Below, one piece after another: positions 12,714 through 25,558 of a stretch of DNA of 64,000 bases (the first letter of the stretch is position 1; every line of letters starts with the position of its first letter). A program made the position numbers and the translations under genes. Under the pieces are notes generated by a model. The model saw only the letters and a program-made list of their open reading frames with translations, was not told the DNA's origin and did no database searches. The stretch comes from Nephrocerus scutellatus (Eukaryota > Arthropoda > Insecta > Diptera > Pipunculidae). The stretch spans positions 67,300,316-67,364,315 of the forward strand of contig OX352761.1 of the NCBI GenBank assembly GCA_947095585.1, given 5' to 3'.

Positions 12714-15700
12714 GGATCTGGCCAATAGGGTCTGCGATTTTTGGAACCAAGCCATTTCTCAAGGGATTTGTATGAAACTCGGAATGTAGGACTAATATGT
12801 GACTATAAGACTTGTTCCTATGGAAATTCTAGGATCTGGCCAATAGGGTCTGGGATTTTTGGAACCAAGCCATTTCTCAAGGGATTTGTATGAAACTCGG
12901 AATGTAGGACTAATATGTGACTATAAGACTTGTTCCTATGGAAATTCTGGGATCTGGCCAATAGGGTCTGGGATTTTTTGAACCAAGCCATTTCTCAAGG
13001 GATTTGTATGAAACTCGGAATGTAGGACCAATATGTGACTATAAGACTTGTCCCTGTGGAAATTCTGGGATCTGGCCAATAGGGTCTGGGATTTTTGGAA
13101 CCAAACCATTTCTCGAGGGATTCGTATGAAACTCGGAATGTAGGACTAATATGTGACTATTAGACTTGTTCCTATGGAAATTCTAGGGTCTGGGATTTTT
13201 GGAACCAAGCCATTTCTCAAGGGATTTGTATGAAACTCGGAATGTAGGACTAATATGTGACTATAAGACTTGTTCCTATGGAAATTCTGCGATCTGGCCA
13301 ATAGGGTCTGGGATTTTTGAACCAAGCCATTTCTCAAGGGATTTGTATGAAACTCGGAATGTAGGACTAATATGTGACTATAAGACTTGTTCCTATGGAA
13401 ATTCTGGGATCTGGCCAATAGGGTCTGGGATTTTTGGAACCAAGCCTTTTCTCAAGGGATTCGTATGAAACTTGGAATGTAGGACTAATATGTGACTATA
13501 AGACTTGTTCCTGTGGAAATTCTGGGATCTGGCCAATAGGGTCTGGGATTTTTGGAACCAAACCATTTCTCAAGGGATTCGTATGAAACTCGGAATGTAG
13601 GACTAATATGTGACTATAAGACTTGTTCCTATGGAAATTCTAGGGTCTGGGATTTTTGGAACCAAGCCATTTCTCAAGGGATTTGTATGAAACTCGGAAT
13701 GTAGGACTAATATGTGACTATAAGACTTGTTCCTATGGAAATTCTGGGATCTGGCCAATAGGGTCTGGGATTTTTAGACCAAGCCATTTCTCAAGGGATT
13801 CGTATGAAACTCGGAATGTAGGACTAATATGTGACTATAAGACTTGTTCCTATGGAAATTCTGGGATCTGGCCAATAGGGTCTGGGATTTTTGGAACCAA
13901 GCCATTTCTCATGGGATTCGTATGAAACTCGGAATGTAGGACTAATATGTGACTATAAGATTTGTTCCTATGGAAATTCTGGGATCTGGCCAATACGGTC
14001 TGGGATTTTTGGAACCAAGCCATTTCTCAAGGGATTCGTATGAAACTCGGAATGTAGGACTAATATGTGACTATAAGACTTGTTCCTATGGAAATTCTAG
14101 GATCTGGCCAATAGGGTCTGCGATTTTTGGAACCAAGCCATTTCTCAAGGGATTTGTATGAAACTCGAAATGTAGGACTAATATGTGACTATAAGACTTG
14201 TTCCTATGGAAATTCTGGGATCTGGCCAATAGGGTATTCTCAAGGGATTCGTATGAAACTCGGAATGTAGGACTAATATGTGACTATTAGACTTGTTCCT
14301 ATGGAAATTCTAGGGTCTGGGATTTTTGGAACCAAGCCATTTCTCAAGGGATTTGTATGAAACTCGGAATTTAGGACTAATATGTGACTATAAGACTTGT
14401 TCCTATGGAAATTCTGGGATCTGGCTAATAGGGTCTGGGATTTTTGGAACCAAGCCATTTCTCAAGGGATTTGTATGAAACTCGGAATGTAGGACTAATA
14501 TGTGACTATAAGACTTGTTCCTATGGAAATTCTCATGAGATTCGTATGAAACTCGGAATGTAGGACTAATATGTGACTATAAGACTTGTTCCTATGGAAA
14601 TTCTGGGATCTGGCCAATAGGGTCTGGGATTTTTGGAACCAAGCCATTTCTCAAGGGATTCGTATGAAACTCGGAATGTAGGACTAATATGTGACTATAA
14701 GACTTGTTCCTATGGAAATTCTGGGATCTGGCCAATAGGGTCTGGGATTTTTGGAACCAAGCCTTTTCTCAAGGGATTTGTATGAAACTCGGAATGTAGG
14801 ACTAATATGTGACTATAAGCCTTGTTCCTATGGAAATTCTGGGATCTGGCCAATAGGGTCTGGGATTTTTGGAACCAAGCTATTTCTCAAGGGATTCGTA
14901 TGAAACTCGGAATGTAGGACCAATATGTGACTATAAGACTTGTTCCTGTGGAAATTCTGGGATCTGGCCAATAGGGTCTGGGATTTTTGGAACCAAACCA
15001 TTTCTCAAGGGATTCGTATGAAATTCGGAATGTAGGACTAATATGTGACTATTAGACTTGTTCCTATGGAAATTCTAGGGTCTGGGATTTTTGGAACCAA
15101 GCCATTTCTCAAGGGATTTGTATGAAACTCGGAATGTAGGACTAATATGTGATTATAAGACTTGTTCCTATGGAAATTCTGGGATCTGGCCAATAGGGTC
15201 TGGGATTTTTGGAACCAAGCCATTTCTCAAGGGATTTGTATGAAACTCGGAATGTAGGACTAATATGTGACTATAAGACTTGTTCCTAAGGAAATTCTGC
15301 GATCTGGCCAATAGGGTCTGGGATTTTTGGAACCAAGCCATTTCTCAAGGGATTCGTATGAAACTTGGAATGTAGGACTAATATGTGATTATAAGACTTG
15401 TTCCTGTGGAAATTCTGGGATCTGGCCAATAGTGTCTGGGATTTTTGGAACCAAACCATTTCTAAAGGGATTCGTATGAAACTCGGAAGGTAGGACTAAT
15501 ATGTGACTATAAGACTTGTTCCTATGGAAATTCTAGGGTCTGGGATTTTTGGAACCAAGCCATTTCTCAAGGGATTTGTATGAATCTCGGAATGTATGAC
15601 TAATATGTGACTATAAGACTTGTTCCTATGGAAATTCTGGGATCTGGCCAATAGGGTCTGGGATTTTTGGAACCAAGCCATTTCTCAAGGGATTCGTGTG

Positions 15701-18700
15701 AAACTCGGAATGTAGGACTAATATGTGACTATAAGACTAGTTCCTATGGAAATTCTGGGATCTGGCCAATAGGGTCTGGGATTTTTGGAACCAAGCCATT
15801 TCTCATGGGATTCGTATGAAACTCGGAATGTAGGACTAATATGTGACTATAAGACTTGTTCCTATGGAAATTCTGGGATCTGGCCAATAGGGTCTGGGAT
15901 TTTTGGAACCAAGCCATTTCTCAAGGGATTCGTATGAAACTCGGAATGTAGGACTAATATGTGACTATAAGACTTGTTCCTATGGAAATTCTAGGATCTG
16001 GCCAATAGGGTCTGCGATTTTTGGAACCAAGCCATTTCTCAAGGGATTTGTATGAAACTCGGAATGTAGGACTAATATGTGACTATAAGACTTGTTCCTA
16101 TGGAAATTCTAGGATCTGGCCAATAGGGTCTGGGATTTTTGGAACCAAGCCATTTCTCAAGGGATTTGTATGAAACTCGGAATGTAGGACTAATATGTGA
16201 CTATAAGACTTGTTCCTATGGAAATTCTGGGATCTGGCCAATAGGGTCTGGGATTTTTTGAACCAAGCCATTTCTCAAGGGATTTGTATGAAACTCGGAA
16301 TGTAGGACCAATATGTGACTATAAGACTTGTCCCTGTGGAAATTCTGGGATCTGGCCAATAGGGTCTGGGATTTTTGGAACCAAACCATTTCTCGAGGGA
16401 TTCGTATGAAACTCGGAATGTAGGACTAATATGTGACTATTAGACTTGTTCCTATGGAAATTCTAGGGTCTGGGATTTTTGGAACCAAGCCATTTCTCAA
16501 GGGATTTGTATGAAACTCGGAATGTAGGACTAATATGTGACTATAAGACTTGTTCCTATGGAAATTCTGCGATCTGGCCAATAGGGTCTGGGATTTTTGA
16601 ACCAAGCCATTTCTCAAGGGATTTGTATGAAACTCGGAATGTAGGACTAATATGTGACTATAAGACTTGTTCCTATGGAAATTCTGGGATCTGGCCAATA
16701 GGGTCTGGGATTTTTGGAACCAAGCCTTTTCTCAAGGGATTCGTATGAAACTTGGAATGTAGGACTAATATGTGACTATAAGACTTGTTCCTGTGGAAAT
16801 TCTGGGATCTGGCCAATAGGGTCTGGGATTTTTGGAACCAAACCATTTCTCAAGGGATTCGTATGAAACTCGGAATGTAGGACTAATATGTGACTATAAG
16901 ACTTGTTCCTATGGAAATTCTAGGGTCTGGGATTTTTGGAACCAAGCCATTTCTTCAGGGGTTTTGTATGAAACTCGGAATGTAGGACTAATATGTGACT
17001 ATAAGACTTGTTCCTATGGAAATTCTGGGATCTGGCCAATAGGGTCTGGGATTTTTAGACCAAGCCATTTCTCAAGGGATTCGTATGAAACTCGGAATGT
17101 AGGACTAATATGTGACTATAAGACTTGTTCCTATGGAAATTCTGGGATCTGGCCAATAGGGTCTGGGATTTTTGGAACCAAGCCATTTCTCATGGGATTC
17201 GTATGAAACTCGGAATGTAGGACTAATATGTGACTATAAGACTTGTTCCTATGGAAATTCTGGGATCTGGCCAATACGGTCTGGGATTTTTGGAACCAAG
17301 CCATTTCTCAAGGGATTCGTATGAAACTCGGAATGTAGGACTAATATGTGACTATAAGACTTGTTCCTATGGAAATTCTAGGATCTGGCCAATAGGGTCT
17401 GCGATTTTTGGAACCAAGCCATTTCTCAAGGGATTTGTATGAAACTCGAAATGTAGGACTAATATGTGACTATAAGACTTGTTCCTATGGAAATTCTGGG
17501 ATCTGGCCAATAGGGTATTCTCAAGGGATTCGTATGAAACTCGGAATGTAGGACTAATATGTGACTATTAGACTTGTTCCTATGGAAATTCTAGGGTCTG
17601 GGATTTTTGGAACCAAGCCATTTCTCAAGGGATTTGTATGAAACTCGGAATTTAGGACTAATATGTGACTATAAGACTTGTTCCTATGGAAATTCTGGGA
17701 TCTGGCTAATAGGGTCTGGGATTTTTGGAACCAAGCCATTTCTCAAGGGATTTGTATGAAACTCGGAATGTAGGACTAATATGTGACTATAAGACTTGTT
17801 CCTATGGAAATTCTGGGATCTGGCCAATAGGGTCTGGGATTTTTGGAACCAAACCATTTCTCAAGGGATTCGTATGAAACTCGGAATGTAGGACTAATAT
17901 GTGACTATAAGACTTGTTCCTATGGAAATTCTAGGGTCTGCGATTTTTGGAACCAAGCCATTTCTCAAGGGATTTGTATGAAACTCGGAATGTAGGACTA
18001 ATATGTGATTATAAGACTTGTTCCTATGGAAATTCTGGGATCTGGCCAATAGGGTCTGGGATTTTTGGAACCAAGCCATTTCTCAAGGGATTCGTATGAA
18101 ACTCGGAATGTAGGACTAATATGTGACTATAAGACTTGTTCCTATGGAAATTCTGGGATCTGGCCAATAGGGTCTGGGATTTTTGGAACCAAGCCATTTC
18201 TCATGGGATTCGTATGAAACTCGGAATGTAGGACTAATATGTGACTATAAGACTTGTTCCTATGGAAATTCTGGGATCTGGCCAATAGGGTCTGGGATTT
18301 GTGGAACCAAGCCATTTCTCAAGGGATTCGTATGAAACTCGGAATGTAGGACTAATATGTGACTATAAGACTTGTTCCTATGGAAATTCTAGGATATGGC
18401 CTAGACTTTGTTCCTATGGAAATTCTGGGATCTGGCTAATAGGGTCTGGGATTTTTGGAACCAAGCCATTTCTCAAGGGATTTGTATGAAACTCGGAATG
18501 TAGGACTAATATGTGACTATAAGACTTGTTCCTATGGAAATTCTGGGATCTGGCCAATAGGGTCTGGGATTTTTGGAACCAAACCATTTCTCAAGGGATT
18601 CGTATGAAACTCGGAATGTAGGACTAATATGTGACTATAAGACTTGTTCCTATGGAAATTCTAGGGTCTGGGATTTTTGGAACCAAGCCATTTCTCAAGG

Positions 18701-19297
18701 GATTTGTATGAAACTCGGAATGTAGGACTAATATGTGATTATAAGACTTGTTCCTATGGAAATTCTGGGATCTGGCCAATAGGGTCTGGGATTTTTGGAA
18801 CCAAGCCATTTCTCAAGGGATTCGTATGAAACTCGGAATGTAGGACTAATATGTGACTATAAGACTTGTTCCTATGGAAATTCTGGGATCTGGCCAATAG
18901 GGTCTGGGATTTTTGGAACCAAGCCATTTCTCATGGGATTCGTATGAAACTCGGAATGTAGGACTAATATGTGACTATAAGACTTGTTCCTATGGAAATT
19001 CTGGGATCTGGCCAATAGGGTCTGGGATTTTTGGAACCAAGCCATTTCTCAAGGGATTCGTATGAAACCCGGAATGTAGGACTAATATGTGACTATAAGA
19101 CTTGTTCCTATGGAAATTCTAGGATATGGCCAATAGGGTCTGCGATTTTTTGAACCAAGCCATTTCTCAAGGGATTTGTATGAAACTCGGAATGTAGGAC
19201 TAATATGTGACTATAAGACTTGTTCCTATGGAAATTCTGGGATCTGGCGAATAGGGTCTGGGATTTTTGGAACCAAGCCGTTTCTCAAGGGATTCGT
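12714..19297. repeat. Satellite array, 118/104-bp monomers (array 2)
   Basis: Same monomer family and order as 2821-9403, including the out-of-register 3,280-bp join, which recurs at about 14533/14534. The 3,280-bp duplication therefore predates the 9.9-kb one. Array 2 begins mid-monomer at ggatctggcc, directly after LINE sequence. Confidence 0.97.
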
Positions 19298-20808
19298 GCC
19301 TTTTAATTTAATCGTAATATTGGCCACAACGTCAAAGAATTTCACTCCAACCGCGCGTAAAGATTACACGCACATATTTTTTTAACAGCTCTTACTTCTC
19401 CTACTACTATCGACGCAACTGCATTACTAGCTTTGTGCAGTGATATGATATATTTAATATGTACCCATCTCACAATAAATTGTTATGAACATTTAAATCA
19501 GCTTATAAATTATTTATTCTGTTGTATGTGATGTGATTGATGATCATGTGTGTATGTTAGTTGAAACCAAAAGCTGCATTACTGTGTTTGGGCAGTAATA
19601 TGCAATATGCAGCAACTTCACAGTTAGTGGTTATGAACATTAAAATTTGCTTATAAATAATTTATATATAATGTGATGTGATGATAATGTATGTGATGAG
19701 CTACGGTGCAAGGCGTAGGACTTGTATTTAGTATAGCATTTTTTTTAATATATCCGTCCGTGTTTATATCCCACAGACAACAAGATCTTTGTTTTCTTTT
19801 CTTTCGTCCCGGACAGAAGTTGTCACGCTCAAAACCCACGGTCGTGTCTTCGACACAGCCTACCCTGCTCTTTTTTTTATGTATTTCTCTCGATAACTAG
19901 AAAACCAGTTGCAAAACGGTGTGCAATATACGAGTAGTATGTAGTATACTACATAATGAGCTAGTAAAGTAGACGTTATAGTGCGAATTAAAAGCTTGAA
20001 GCAAGAGTCCGCTGCCGAGTGCGGCAATATGACGAGCATTCGATGGGGTCTTTTAGCAAGTAATGTACGCTATTTTTCACAGTACCAAATAAAGTATTCC
20101 TGAAACTGCTTATCCGCAATGAAACAAAGAAATTACAAATATACTGTGGTAATGTGTGTTCGCTGAGACTGCAGTAAATCACTAGTGTGGATAATCCCTA
20201 CATTCGAGGCATTAGGAAACAGTCACTTTTTTATATAGTCATGTGAAAATAAATTATAAGACATTTTGGATTCTTTCAGTAAAACTATGGGCACCCTTAA
20301 TGTGTACAAAATATTTCTTCGTTAGTCCATTAGAATATCAATTTGACTTACCCTGTCATTCGGTAATATGTAATGTATAAACGAAAAAAAAGCTTTACCT
20401 CATACGAAGCCAGTTATCAACAATATATAATATAGTTAAGCATATCTTCAATCATATGTCTTAACTACTCGTATTTTAAAATCATAAGATTGTAAACGCA
20501 GTGCATTGAACATTTTATAATGCATTGCCATTGTTTAGTCAACTGCTCGTATTGCGAAGACCTAGTAGTACCGTAATTGGTAAATAATTTATTTTTACAA
20601 CTTTTATTTTTTGATTGCGATTTAATTTGTAATAATAATTTTAATGTAAATTAAATAACCATTTCAAATTTAGCTATTGACGGTGACATCATAAATTAAT
20701 AAATTTTGGGAGTCTACTCATAATATAATATTATTTAGACTTTATACATTATTGATTTTCGAATAAGGGTTCTTTAAGTAGAAATTACTTACTTGAAGCT
20801 GACAGAAA
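19298..20808. other. AT-rich unique spacer upstream of the exon, copy 2
   Basis: Duplicate of 9404-10914 with no difference seen. It includes the 155-bp direct repeat at 19420-19704. No gene recognised. Confidence 0.6.
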
Positions 20809-20996
20809 ATGGAGAAACTGCATGAATATCAGGGATGGTCGGGACGTTTCCACGAGTGGCATGATGATATTAAAGGCAGATTGCTAGGTTTTCGCGAACA
20901 ACATCCTGAAAGTTTGGTGGAAATGGTCAAAATCGCCGCAAATAGTCAAATGAAAGGAAATGCAAGTGTTGAACAGGATTTTTCTCATATTTACAG
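20809..20996 (+). CDS. Candidate host coding exon, copy 2 (function unknown)
   Basis: Identical to the exon at 10915-11102: same ATG context, same 62 codons plus two bases, same CAG/GTAACT donor. This copy keeps the native right flank of the duplicated block. If only one copy belongs to a working transcript, this is the better candidate for downstream exons, while copy 1 keeps the original left flank. No frame-disrupting change separates the copies, but the duplication is too young for that to be evidence of selection. Confidence 0.5.
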
Positions 20997-21128
20997 GTAA
21001 CTTTCTGTTGCTATTTCTGTTCTATTCATTTCATAAAATTAAAATCGTATTCTATAATAATATAAGAATATATATAAGTCGAAAACTTTACTTTAAAACT
21101 AAAAACACAGCCTAAATCAAACATATTA

Positions 21129-21159
21129 TACAGCCTTGGACAAAAGTACTAGGCACCAC
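21129..21159 (+). mobile_element. Tc1/mariner-like terminal inverted repeat, solo (copy 2)
   Basis: Duplicate of 11235-11265 (tacagccttggacaaaagt). No partner TIR or transposase seen. Confidence 0.3.
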
Positions 21160-22278
21160 TTGAAAATCGCCCAATCTTCAAAAAGCGGCAAGTTAAAAAA
21201 ATATATGCAGTTACGTTAAAAATATGCTTTTTTTAATTAAAAACTCGTCATATTAAGGCCACTTCCTTTTTCAGTTTGTAGAAACAAATTAGGCAAAAAA
21301 ACTAAATACATTTCAATTCGGCTTAGAACATTATATTGTTCAGTTTTATTGATATAATTTTAAAAAAATCCCTTTTTAAATTCTTTATATTATCTTCGCG
21401 TGTCCGTGTGTTTGTGGCTGGCTGTCTGGCTGGCGGGCCAAATTTTTTAACCCACTTCCTTAAGCTAGATTTTATACAAGCTTTGTACAAATGTATATCT
21501 CCGATGACAACAGTTTCTATTAAAATTTGGGCCCTCGGGCCTATGGGTCAGGGGACACACATACAAATGTTTTACAAAATTTACCCGATTTTATTTAAAT
21601 TTTATACGCATGTATGTATCTCCGATGAACAACACTTTTTGTAAAAATTTAGAAGTGATCGGTCCCCGGGGTCGAGAGTTATCGGGTCCTGAAAATTTTA
21701 AAAAATTTATCCGATTTTCTTCAAATTTTATACATGTTTAATCTTAATCTTTAATCTTTAATATGAACAACGCTTTTTGTTAAACTTTGGAAGTGGCCCC
21801 AGGACCGACGATTTTTTTTAAATTTTATGCACATGTGTATCTCCGATGGAAACACTTTTTGTAAAAATTTTGGATTGATCCCAAACAATTTTTTTTTTTA
21901 AATTTTACGATTTTATTTAAACTTTGCACATTGTGAATCCCCGATCAGAGAATTCACGGGAAAAATTTAAATTTTTATTGGCTGTTTTATTAAAAACTAG
22001 CTGACCCGGCGAACTTCGTACTGCCTTAGAATCAATAAATGTTTTATAACTTATTAGCTGAATTAAATTCAGTTTCTTATTAAATAAATACCCAAAATTA
22101 ATGAGGTCAAAAAAGTGTCGTGTTATGTGTTTGCGCACAAAAAAATCAAAACAAAAGTGCAAGCAAACGGTTCGCGCATTCGGCCTACCATCAAGTGCAA
22201 AGTGCAATGTGTGTGTCCGTGTGCCCCATCCTTAACAGCGCAGCTAAAGAACTTAGTGAAACTTAACTGTCGTGTGTT

Positions 22279-23179
22279 TTTCTCATATAAGTTTGAGGAA
22301 CGTCCATCCACCTCTCATGTGGAACTCAAACAACTTCGTATGTTAAGCACGTTAAATTCTAACCTAGACAGCATAATAAAATGGGGAGAAAACAATCGAG
22401 TAGAATTTAACGCTTCCAAAACCCAATGCTGTCTCCTGTCGTCTAATCGAATCCCAAATCCCATGCCATTATCCATGAATGGCACTTGCATCGAGGAAAC
22501 TGAAAATCTCGCAATTCTCGGTATGTGCGTTAACGACAAGCTCCGTTGGAATGACCACATATTTACCGTCGCCAAAAATGCTGCGAAATGTTTAGGTTTT
22601 CTAACCCGGTGCAAGAAATATTTTACTTCCTCTGATCTGGCTACTATCTACAAGGCTTTTATTCGCCCTAAACTTGAGTACAATCGTCATTTTTGGTCTG
22701 GTGCGCCTAAAACCATCTTGCATCAACTATATAGAATACAAAACCGTGCGATAAAACTTATCGGTGACGAAAACATTGCGAAATCAATAGATTCGCTTGA
22801 ACACCGCAGGAACGTCTCATGCTTGTCACTATTTTATCGCTTCTTCCACCAACGGTGCTCAAGAGAAATAGCCAGTTGCATGCCACCTCTCCTTGAATTC
22901 AACCGCAATACTCGTGGCGCTCTAAATGCACATCAGTTTACCCTTAAGCCCATCTTTGGACGTACAGTTAAGTTCAGGGATTCGTTCTTCAGCCGTACAA
23001 CACGTATGTGGAATGCTCTGCCGAGCTCTGTCTTTCCACATCACTATGATCCATAGGCATTCAAAACACAAGCTCATAGACATCTCCTCTTTTCTTCTCC
23101 TTTCCCTTAACGCCACGCTATGCCAAGCATATAGCCGAACATAATAAGGGTGCGCAAATTATATATATATAAAAAAAAA
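22279..23179 (+). pseudogene. CR1/jockey-type LINE 3' fragment (subfamily A2), copy 1
   Basis: A 5'-truncated non-LTR element. It encodes the C-terminal half of the reverse transcriptase (thumb and beyond, e.g. IYKAFIRPKLEYN, QNRAIKLIGD, FRDSFFSRTTRMWNALP) and ends in an AT-rich 3' UTR with a short A tract near 23171. The frame stops at 23056 with TAG in HHYDP, about 20 codons short of where family A copies end, so it is broken. An open frame extends upstream to 22115 without an ATG, through sequence unrelated to RT. The catalytic FADD box is missing. Not capable of encoding an RT. Confidence 0.85.
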
Positions 23180-23321
23180 GAAAAGCAAAATCTCTTAATC
23201 ATAGCTCAACTATCCTAAGAGCATGTCTACAAATAAAGTGCTCTAATGCTGTCTCAGATTTTCCGTTGACACAAAAAAAAAACACGAAAAATATTTCGCT
23301 GGCACTAGTCTGTCCAGCAGG

Positions 23322-23500
23322 TCAAAATTTTATTTCCTCGTACTGGCGACAGCTACAATTAGTCACAAAAGCCCGTAAATTTATGCAGCCTTGCTGGTCA
23401 TCACCGGCCCTGCTTGCTGGTAGGTTAGGTAAGGTTAGGTGGCGGTGGCAGCTAATGAATCGTAGTATATCTCGCACTTTGTCGTTTTCGAGATCTGATA
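23322..23500 (-). pseudogene. LINE family B C-terminal fragment, amplified copy 1
   Basis: Contains the last ~60 codons of the family B open frame on the minus strand (from DLENDKVRDILRF onward). It is cut at 23500 by the 2,058-bp tandem junction. The uncut version is at 27438-27722. Confidence 0.75.
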
Positions 23501-24336
23501 TTTTTTAACCCACTTCCTTAAGCTAGATTTTATACAAGCTTTGTACAAATGTATATCTCCGATGACAACAGTTTCTATTAAAATTTGGGCCCTCGGGCCT
23601 ATGGGTCAGGGGACACACATACAAATGTTTTACAAAATTTACCCGATTTTATTTAAATTTTATACGCATGTATGTATCTCCGATGAACAACACTTTTTGT
23701 AAAAATTTAGAAGTGATCGGTCCCCGGGGTCGAGAATTATCGGGTCCTGAAAATTTTAAAAAATTTATCCGATTTTCTTCAAATTTTATACATGTTTAAT
23801 CTTAATCTTTAATCTTTAATATGAACAACGCTTTTTGTTAAACTTTGGAAGTGGCCCCAGGACCGACGATTTTTTTTAAATTTTATGCACATGTGTATCT
23901 CCGATGGAAACACTTTTTGTAAAAATTTTGGATTGATCCCAAACAATTTTTTTTTTTAAATTTTACGATTTTATTTAAACTTTGCACATTGTGAATCCCC
24001 GATCAGAGAATTCACGGGAAAAATTTAAATTTTTATTGGCTGTTTTATTAAAAACTAGCTGACCCGGCGAACTTCGTACTGCCTTAGAATCAATAAATGT
24101 TTTATAACTTATTAGCTGAATTAAATTCAGTTTTTTATTAAATAAATACCCAAAATTAATGAGGTCAAAAAAGTGTCGTGTTATGTGTTTGCGCACAAAA
24201 AAATCAAAACAAAAGTGCAAGCAAACGGTTCGCGCATTCGGCCTACCATCAAGTGCAAAGTGCAATGTGTGTGTCCGTGTGCCCCATCCTTAACAGCGCA
24301 GCTAAAGAACTTAGTGAAACTTAACTGTCGTGTGTT

Positions 24337-25237
24337 TTTCTCATATAAGTTTGAGGAACGTCCATCCACCTCTCATGTGGAACTCAAACAACTTCGTATG
24401 TTAAGCACGTTAAATTCTAACCTAGACAGCATAATAAAATGGGGAGAAAACAATCGAGTAGAATTTAACGCTTCCAAAACCCAATGCTGTCTCCTGTCGT
24501 CTAATCGAATCCCAAATCCCATGCCATTATCCATGAATGGCACTTGCATCGAGGAAACTGAAAATCTCGCAATTCTCGGTATGTGCGTTAACGACAAGCT
24601 CCGTTGGAATGACCACATATTTACCGTCGCCAAAAATGCTGCGAAATGTTTAGGTTTTCTAACCCGGTGCAAGAAATATTTTACTTCCTCTGATCTGGCT
24701 ACTATCTACAAGGCTTTTATTCGCCCTAAACTTGAGTACAATCGTCATTTTTGGTCTGGTGCGCCTAAAACCATCTTGCATCAACTATATAGAATACAAA
24801 ACCGTGCGATAAAACTTATCGGTGACGAAAACATTGCGAAATCAATAGATTCGCTTGAACACCGCAGGAACGTCTCATGCTTGTCACTATTTTATCGCTT
24901 CTTCCACCAACGGTGCTCAAAGGAAATAGCCAGTTGCATGCCACCTCTCCTTGAATTCAACCGCAATACTCGTGGCGCTCTAAATGCACATCAGTTTACC
25001 CTTAAGCCCATCTTTGGACGTACAGTTAAGTTCAGGGATTCGTTCTTCAGCCGTACAACACGTATGTGGAATGCTCTGCCGAGCTCTGTCTTTCCACATC
25101 ACTATGATCCATAGGCATTCAAAACACAAGCTCATAGACATCTCCTCTTTTCTTCTCCTTTCCCTTAACGCCACGCTATGCCAAGCATATAGCCGAACAT
25201 AATAAGGGTGCGCAAATTATATATATATAAAAAAAAA
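24337..25237 (+). pseudogene. CR1/jockey-type LINE 3' fragment (subfamily A2), copy 2
   Basis: Second copy within the 2,058-bp unit, differing from copy 1 by Lys for Arg (CSKEI versus CSREI). Same premature TAG, at 25112-25114, and same A-rich tail. It arose by tandem amplification, not by retrotransposition. Confidence 0.85.
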
Positions 25238-25379
25238 GAAAAGCAAAATCTCTTAATCATAGCTCAACTATCCTAAGAGCATGTCTACAAATAAAGTGCT
25301 CTAATGCTGTCTCAGATTTTCCGTTGACACAAAAAAAAAACACGAAAAATATTTCGCTGGCACTAGTCTGTCCAGCAGG

Positions 25380-25558
25380 TCAAAATTTTATTTCCTCGTA
25401 CTGGCGACAGCTACAATTAGTCACAAAAGCCCGTAAATTTATGCAGCCTTGCTGGTCATCACCGGCCCTGCTTGCTGGTAGGTTAGGTAAGGTTAGGTGG
25501 CGGTGGCAGCTAATGAATCGTAGTATATCTCGCACTTTGTCGTTTTCGAGATCTGATA
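25380..25558 (-). pseudogene. LINE family B C-terminal fragment, amplified copy 2
   Basis: Same fragment as 23322-23500, truncated at 25558 by the second tandem junction. Confidence 0.75.

Larger units (their letters stand above)
12714..22607. repeat. 9.9-kb tandem segmental duplication, copy 2
   Basis: 9,894 bp. It matches copy 1 with a constant offset of 9,893, changing to 9,894 after a local change at about 16951 (ttcttcaggggtttt versus ttctcaagggattt). Other differences include T for C near 13971. The non-satellite part (19298-22607) shows no difference from 9404-12713 in what I compared. After 22607 the LINE continues in its native order (cccggtgcaag), so this copy keeps the original right flank. 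Confidence 0.95.
21443..23500. repeat. 2,058-bp tandem unit, copy 1 of 3
   Basis: The unit runs from ttttttaaccc inside the AT-rich degenerate repeat, through the A2 LINE fragment and its A-rich tail, to gatctgata inside the 3' coding end of LINE family B. It is repeated at 23501 and 25559. Copy 1 straddles 22607, the right edge of the 9.9-kb duplication, so its left 1,165 bp occur four times in the window (also at 11549-12713). Confidence 0.95.
23501..25558. repeat. 2,058-bp tandem unit, copy 2 of 3
   Basis: Same unit. Private change: gagaattatc near 23735 (G in the other copies). It shares with copy 3, against copy 1, T near 24132 (ttttttatt versus tttcttatt) and aaaggaaat versus aagagaaat near 24918. 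Copies 2 and 3 are therefore closest relatives. The join gatctgata/ttttttaaccc carries a 4-6-T microhomology. Confidence 0.95.

Noticed and set aside
22115..23056. A 313-codon gene with an N-terminal extension
   Set aside because: The frame starts without ATG, its first ~55 codons have no LINE similarity, and the rest is a truncated RT with a premature stop.
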